Shown here piece after piece: positions 57,394-64,000 of a DNA stretch of 64,000 nucleotides. Both the position numbers and the translations under genes were made by a program. Source of the DNA: Penium margaritaceum. Lineage: Eukaryota; Streptophyta; Zygnematophyceae; Desmidiales; Peniaceae. The stretch covers positions 17,019 to 81,018 of the forward strand of contig SZWC01000103.1 of assembly GCA_023375785.1 (NCBI GenBank). The letters run 5' to 3'. The notes under the pieces were generated by a model. The model ran no database searches and was not told the DNA's origin. It was given only the letters and a program-made list of their open reading frames with translations. Numbering within the stretch: position 1 is the stretch's first letter; each line of letters begins with the position of its first letter.

Positions 57394-60300
57394 TGTGGCT
57401 GACTCGTGTTATGATTCATAGCCGTTTAAGGTACTTGGTAAACTTTGTGGTCATGGTCAGTGGCACATGCCAACTTTGTCAAGGAATTGCGCACAATAGC
57501 TACACCGAGCCACCAGCATTCTACCTAGCTTGAACCTACACGATCATGCCTAGTACATCTGCACTGTGATTGGACACTCTGATCAACAGAAGTAAAAGTC
57601 ACTTGGATACATTTGTGGTCATAGTCAGTTGCACATGCCAATTTTGTCAAGGCACTGCGCACAATAGCCACGCCAAGCCACCAATACTCTACCTTGTTGA
57701 TACCTACAAGGTCATGCCCAGTATATCTGCACTCTGATTGGACACTCTGACCGTGGCTGACTCGTGTTATGCTTCATAGAAGTTAAAGTCACTTGGTAAA
57801 CATTGTGCTCATGGTCAGTGGCACATGCCAACTTTGTCAAGGCATTGCGCACAATAGCCACACCGAGCCACCAGTATTATTCCTCGTTTATACCTGCATG
57901 ATCATGCCCATTATATCTGCACTATGATTAGACACTCTGACCGTGGCTGACTCGTGTTATGATTCATAGCCGTTAAAGGTACTTGGCAAACTTTGTGGTC
58001 ATGGTCAGTGGCACATGCCAACTTTGTCAAGGCATTGTGCACAATAGCCACACCAAGCCACCAGTATTCTACCTTGTTTGCACTTACACGATCATGCCTA
58101 GTACATCTGCACTGTGATTGGACACTCTAACCGTGGCCGACTCGTGTTATGATTCGTAGAAGTTAAAGTCACTTGGTAAACTTTGTGGTCATGGTCAGTG
58201 GCACATTCCAACTTTGTCAAGGCATTGCGCACAATAGCCATGTCAAGCCACTGGTTTTTTACCTTGTTCATACCTGCAAGGTAATGCATAGTACTTCCGC
58301 ACTGTGATTGGGTACTCTGACCAGAGCTGACTCGTGTTACAATTCGTAGAAGTTCAAATCACTTGGTAAACATTCTGGTCATGGTCAGTGGCACATGCCA
58401 ACTTTGTCAAGGCACTGCGCACAATTGCCACACCGGGCCACCAGTATTCTACCTTGTTTGCACCTACAAGATCATTCCTAGTACATCTGCACTGTGATTG
58501 GACACTCTGACCATGGCTGACTCGTGTTATGATTCATAGAAGTTTAAGTCACTTGGTAAATTTTGTGGTTATGGTCAGTGGCACATGCCAAATTTGTCAA
58601 GGCATTGCGTGCAATAGTCACAACAAGCCACCAGTATTCTTCTTTGTTTGCACATGCAAGATCATGCCTAGTACATCTGCACTGTGATTGGACACTCTGA
58701 CCGTGGCTGCTTCTTGTTATGATTCGTAGCAGTTAAAGTCACTTGGTAAACTTTGTGGTCATGGTCAGTGGCACATGCCAACTTTGTCAAGGCATTGCGC
58801 GAAATAGCTGTGGCAAGCCACCGGTTTTTTTCCTTGTTTATACCTGCAAGGTCATGCAGACTAGATGTGCACTGTGATTGGGTACTCTGACCGTGGCTGA
58901 CTCGTGTTATGATTCGTAGACGTTAAAGTCACTTGGTAAACTTTGTGGTCATGGTCAGTGGCACATGCCAACTTTGTCAAGGCATTGCGCGAAATAGCTG
59001 TGGCAAGCCACCGGTTTTTTTCCTTGTTTATACCTGCAAGGTCATGCAGACTAGATGTGCACTGTGATTGGGTACTCTGACCGTGGCTGACTCGTGTTAT
59101 GATTCGTAGAAGTTAAAGTCACTTGGTAAACTTTGTGGTCATGGTCAGTGGCACATGCCAACTTTGTCAGGGCATTACGCACAATGGCCATACCGAGCCA
59201 CCAGTATTCTACCTTGTTTGCACCTGCAAGATCATGCCTAGTACATCTGCACTGTGATTGGACACTCTGACCGTGGATGACTTGTGTGATGATTTGTAGA
59301 AGTTAAAGTCATTTGGTCACCTTTGTGGTCATGATCAGTGGCACATGCCAGCTTTGTCAAGGCATTGCGCACAATAGCCATACCAAGCCACTGGTTTTTT
59401 ACCTTTTTTATACCTGCAATGTCATGCATATTAGATGTGCACTGTGATTGGGTACTCTGACCGTGGCTGACTCGTGTTATGATTCGTAGAAGTTAAAGTC
59501 ACTTGGTAAACTTTGTGGTCATGGTCAGTGGCACATGCCAACTTTGTCAAGGCATTGCGCACAATAGCCACACCAAGCCACTAGTATTTTACCTTGTTTG
59601 CACCTGCGAGATCATGCCTAGTACATCTGCACTGTGATTGGACACTCTGACCGTGGATGACTTGTGTGATGATTTGTAGAAGTTAAAGTCATTTGGTCAC
59701 CTTTGTGGTCATGATCAGTGGCACATGCCAGCTTTGTCAGGGCATTGCGCACAATGGCCACACCGAGCCACCAGTATTATACCTTGTTTACACATGCAAG
59801 ATCATGCCTAGTACATCTGCACTGTGTTTGGATACTATGACCGTGGCTTACTCGTGTTATGATTCGTAGAAGTTAAAATCACTTGGTAAACGTTGTGGTC
59901 ATGGTCAGTGGCACATGCCAACTTTGTCAAGGCGTCGCGCACAATAGCCATGCCAAGCCACCGGATTTTTACCTTGTGTATACCTGCAAGGTCATTCATA
60001 TTAGATTTGCACTATGATTGGGTACTCTGACCATGGCTGACTCGTGTTATGAATCGTAGAAGTTAAAGTCACTTGGTAAACTTTGTGGTCATGGTTAGTG
60101 GTACATGCCAACTTTGTCAAGGCATTGCGCACAATAGCCACACCAAGCCACTAGTATTTTACCTTGTTTGCACCTGCGAGATCATGCCTAGTACATCTGC
60201 ACTGTGATTGGACACTCTGATCCTGGCTGACTCGTGTTATGATTCGTAGAAGTTAAAGTTATTTGGTAAACTTTGTGGTCATGGTCAGTGGCACATGCCA

Positions 60301-63300
60301 ACTTTGTGAAGGCATTGCGCACAATAGCCCTGCCAAGCCACCGGATTTTTACCTTGCTTATACCTACAAGGTTATGCATATTAGATGTGCACTGTGATTG
60401 GGTACTCTGACCGTGGCTGACTCGTGTTATGATTCGTAGAAGTTGAAGTCAATTGGTAAACTCTGTGGTTATGGTCAGTGGCACATGCCAACTTTGTCAA
60501 TGCATTGCGCACAATGGCCACACCGAGCCACCAGTATTCTACCTTGTTTGCACCCGCACGATCATGCCTAGTACATCTGCACTGTGATTGGACACTCTGA
60601 CCGTGGCTGACTCGTGTTATGATTCGTAGAAGTTAAAGTCACTTGGTAAACGCTATGGTCCTGGTCAGTGGCACATAACAACTTTGTCAAGGCATTGCGC
60701 ACAAAAGCCGTGCCAAGCCACCGGTTTGTTACCTTTTTAATACGTGCAAGGTCATGCATATTAGATGTGCACTGCAATTGGGTACTCTGACCGTGGCTGA
60801 CTCGTGTTATGATTTGTAGAAGTTAAAGTCACTTGGTAAACTTTGTGGTCATGGTTAGTTGAACATGCCAACTTTGTCAAGGCATTGCGCACAATAGCCA
60901 CACCGAGCCACCAATATTCTACCTTGTTTGCACCTGCAAGATCATGCCTAGTACATCTGCACTGTGATTGGACACTCCGACCGTGGCTGACTCATAATAT
61001 GATTCGTAGAAGTTAAAGTCACTTGGTAAACTTTGTGGTCATGGTCAGTGGCACATTCCAACTTTGTCAATGCATTGCGCACAATAGCCATGCCAAGCCA
61101 CCAGTTTTTTTACCTTTTTTTAAACCTGCAAGGTCAGGCATAGTAGATGTGCACTGTGATTGGGTTCTCTGGCCGTGGCTGACTCGTGTTATGATTTGTA
61201 GAAGTTCAAGTCACTTGGTAAACTTTGTTGTCATGGTCTGTGGCACATGCCAACTTTGTCAAGGCATTGTGCACAGTAGCCGTGCCAAGCCACCAGTATT
61301 CTACCTTGTTCATACCTGCAAGTTCATGCCTAGTACATGTGCACTGTGATTGGACACTCTGACCGTGGCTGACTCGTGTTATGATCAATAAAAGTAAAAT
61401 TCACTTGGATATATTCGTGGTCATGGTCAGTGGCACATGCCAACATTGTCAAGGCATTCTGCACAATAGCCACACCGAGCTACCAGTATTCTACCTTGTT
61501 TGCACCTGCAAGATCATGCCTAATACATCTGCACTGTGACTGGACACTATGACCGTGGCTGACTCGTGTCATGATCAATAGAAGTAAAAGTCACTTGGAT
61601 ACATTTGTGGTCATGGTCAGTGGCACATGCCAACCTTGCCAAGGCATTGCGCACAATAGCTACACCAAGCCACCCGTATTCTACATTGTTTGTACCTGCA
61701 AGGTCATGCCCAGTATATCTGCACTGTGATTGGACACTCTGACCGTGGTTGACTCGTGTTATGATCAATAGAAGTAAAAGTCACTTGGATACATTTGTAG
61801 TTATGGTCAGTGGCACATGCCAACTTTGTCAAGGCATTGTGCACAATAGTTAAACCGAAGCACCAGTATTCTACCTTGTTTCTACCTGTAAGGTAATGCC
61901 CATTATATCTGCACTGTGATTGGACACTCTGACCGTGGCTGACTTGTGTTATGATTCATAGCCGTTTAAGGTACTTGGTAAACGTTGTGGTCATGGTCAG
62001 TGGAACATGCCAACTTTGTCAAGGCATTGCGCACATTAGCCGTGGCAAGCTACCGGTTATTACTTTGTTCATACCTGCAAGGTCATGAATATTAGATTTG
62101 CACTGTGATTGTACACTCTGACCGTGGCTGACTCGTGTTATGATTCGTAGAATTTAAAGTCATTTGATAAACTTTGTGGTCATGGTCAGTGGCACACGCC
62201 AACTTTGTCAAGGCATTGCGCACAATAGCCACACCGAGCCACTAGTATTCTATCTTGTTTGCACCTGTAAGATCATGCCTATTACATCTGCACTGTGATT
62301 GGACATTCTGACCATGGCTGACTCGTGTTATAGTCAATAGAGGTAAACGTCACTTGGATACATTTGTGGTCATGGTCAGTGGCACATTCCAACTTTGTCA
62401 AGGCATAGCGCACAATAACCACACCAAGTCACCTGTATTCTACCTTGTTTGTACCTGCAAGATTATGCATAGTACATCTGTACTATGATTGGAAACTCTC
62501 ACCGTTCCTGACTTGTGTTATGATCAATAGAAGTAAAAGTCACTTGGATACATTTATGGTCACGGTCAGTGGAACATGCCAACTATGTCAAGGCATTGCA
62601 CACAATAGCCACACCGAGCCACCAGTATTCTACCTTATTTATGCATGCAAGGTCATGCCCAGTATATCTGCACTCTGCTTGGAAACTCTGACCGTGGCTG
62701 ACTCGTATTATGATTCAAAGCCGTGTAAGGTACGTGGTAAACTTTGTGGTCATGGTCAGTGGCACATGCCAACATTGTCAAGGCATTGCGCACAATAGCT
62801 GTGCCAAGCCACCGGTTTACCTTGTTTATACCTGCAAGGTCATGCATATTATATGTGCACTGTGATTGGGCACTCTGACTGTGGCTGACTCGTGTTACGA
62901 TTCGTAGAGGTAAAAGTCACTTGGTAAACTTTGTGGTCATCGTCAGTGGCACATGCCAACTTTGTCAAGGCATTGTGCACAATAGCCACACCAATCCACC
63001 GGTATTCTACCTTTTTTGCACCTACAAGATCATGCCTAATACATCTGCACTGTGAGTGGACACTCTGACCGTGGCTGGCTTGTGTTATGATCAATATAAG
63101 TAAAAGTCAATTGGATACATTTGTGGTCATGGTCAGTGGCACATGCCAACTTTGTCAAGGCATTGCGCACAATAGCCACACCAAGCCCGTATTCTACCTT
63201 GTTTGTACCTGCAAGATCATGCCTAGTACATCTGCACTGTGATTGGACACTCTGACCGTGGCAAACTCGTGTTATAATCAATAGAAGTAAAAGTCACTTG

Positions 63301-64000
63301 GATAAATTTGTGGTCATGGTCAGTGGCACACGCCAACTTTGTCAAGGCATTGCGCACAATAGCCACACTGAGCCACCAGTATTCTACCTTGTTTGTACAT
63401 GCAAGATCATGCCTAGTACATCTGCACTGTCATTGGACACTCTGACCGTGGCTGACTCGTGTTATGATTCATAGCCATTTAAGGTACTTGGTAAACGTTG
63501 TGGTCGTGGTCAGTGGAACATGCCAACTTTGTCGAGCCATTGCGCACATTAGCCATGCCAAGCCATCCGTTTTTTATCTTGTTTATACCTGCAAGGTCAT
63601 GCATACTAGATGTGCACTGTGATTGGGCACTCTGACCGTTGCTGACTCGTGTTACAATTCGTAGAAGTTAAAGTCACTTGGTAAACTTTGTGGTCATGGT
63701 CAGAGGCACATGCCAACGTTGTCAAGGCATTGCGCAGAATTGCCACACCGAGCCACCAGTATTCTACCTTATTTGTTCTTGCAAGAACATGCCTAGTACA
63801 TCTGCACTATGACTGGACACTTTGACCGTGGCTGACTCGTGTTATGATCAATAGAAGTAAAAGTCACTTTGATACATTTGTGGTCATGGTCAGTGGCACA
63901 TGCCAACTTTGTCAAGGCACTGCATACAATCGCCACACCGAGCCACCAGTATTCTACCTTGTTTTTACCTGCAAGATCATGCCTAGTAAGTCTGCATTGT
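57361..64000 (+). repeat. 190-bp satellite, forward block, about 35 monomers to the window end
   Basis: The orientation is forward again and the block continues past the window. In 58080-61000 monomers with the accggtt middle alternate with agtattct monomers, giving a 380-bp dimer pattern. Confidence 0.95.
58745..59125 (+). repeat. Nearly identical adjacent satellite monomers
   Basis: Two consecutive 190-bp monomers share the otherwise rare variants gcgcgaaatagctgtggc and gcagactagatgtgc and differ at about one base. They mark a recent local duplication. Confidence 0.88.

Noticed and set aside
9875-63281. Recurring 60-110-residue open frames in the satellite, similar to each other on both strands
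   Set aside because: The monomer is 190 bp, not a multiple of three, so each frame closes within about one monomer. Similarity reflects the DNA repeat rather than protein conservation.

Overview
The window is almost entirely repetitive DNA with no recognisable host gene, rRNA or tRNA gene. It looks like the pericentromeric or subtelomeric heterochromatin of a eukaryote. A plant-lineage source (land plant or streptophyte alga) is the best guess. The reasons are Ty1/copia LTR elements, primer-binding sites reading tggtatcagagc (initiator-Met tRNA, the usual plant LTR primer), and a nucleosome-sized 190-bp satellite. The species cannot be named from the sequence.

Layout. (1) Bases 1-6975 are a minisatellite of a 21-bp unit with two homogenised higher-order arrays (42 bp x 47 and 168 bp x 19) and an older duplication of a diverged block at an offset of 3126 bp. 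(2) Bases 6976-9769 are decayed LTR-element debris, mostly minus strand. (3) From 9770 to the window end runs a 190-bp satellite of roughly 185 monomers, interrupted by LTR elements. The satellite reads forward to 43925, reverse from 45372 to 57354, and forward again from 57361, where the switch is a short palindrome.

Insertions in the satellite. A 3.86-kb non-autonomous LTR element lies at 17377-21236. A 12.7-kb Ty1/copia element lies at 22246-34913, with a 5-bp target duplication, broken, and carrying at least two nested LTR insertions. A truncated relative of the first element lies at 43926-45371, exactly where the satellite changes direction. A 1-kb LTR-like insert lies at 55119-56137.

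The most novel item is the non-autonomous LTR family, with copies at 17377-21236 (+), 26979-31703 (-, nested) and 43926-45371 (+). Its copies share a hairpin abutting the primer-binding site, two unrelated leader tandem-repeat modules that both have a period near 142 bp, and, in the two copies that reach that far, a Gag-like protein that runs almost to the polypurine tract and leaves no room for pol. This resembles the plant TR-GAG class.

Assembly caveats. The 398-N gap at 22754-23151 is flanked by a 259-bp exact duplicate and is very probably spurious. Single Ns at 11353 and 26336 look like contig joins, and the 475-N gap at 50722-51196 is not sized to the satellite period. All ages below are by-eye estimates.
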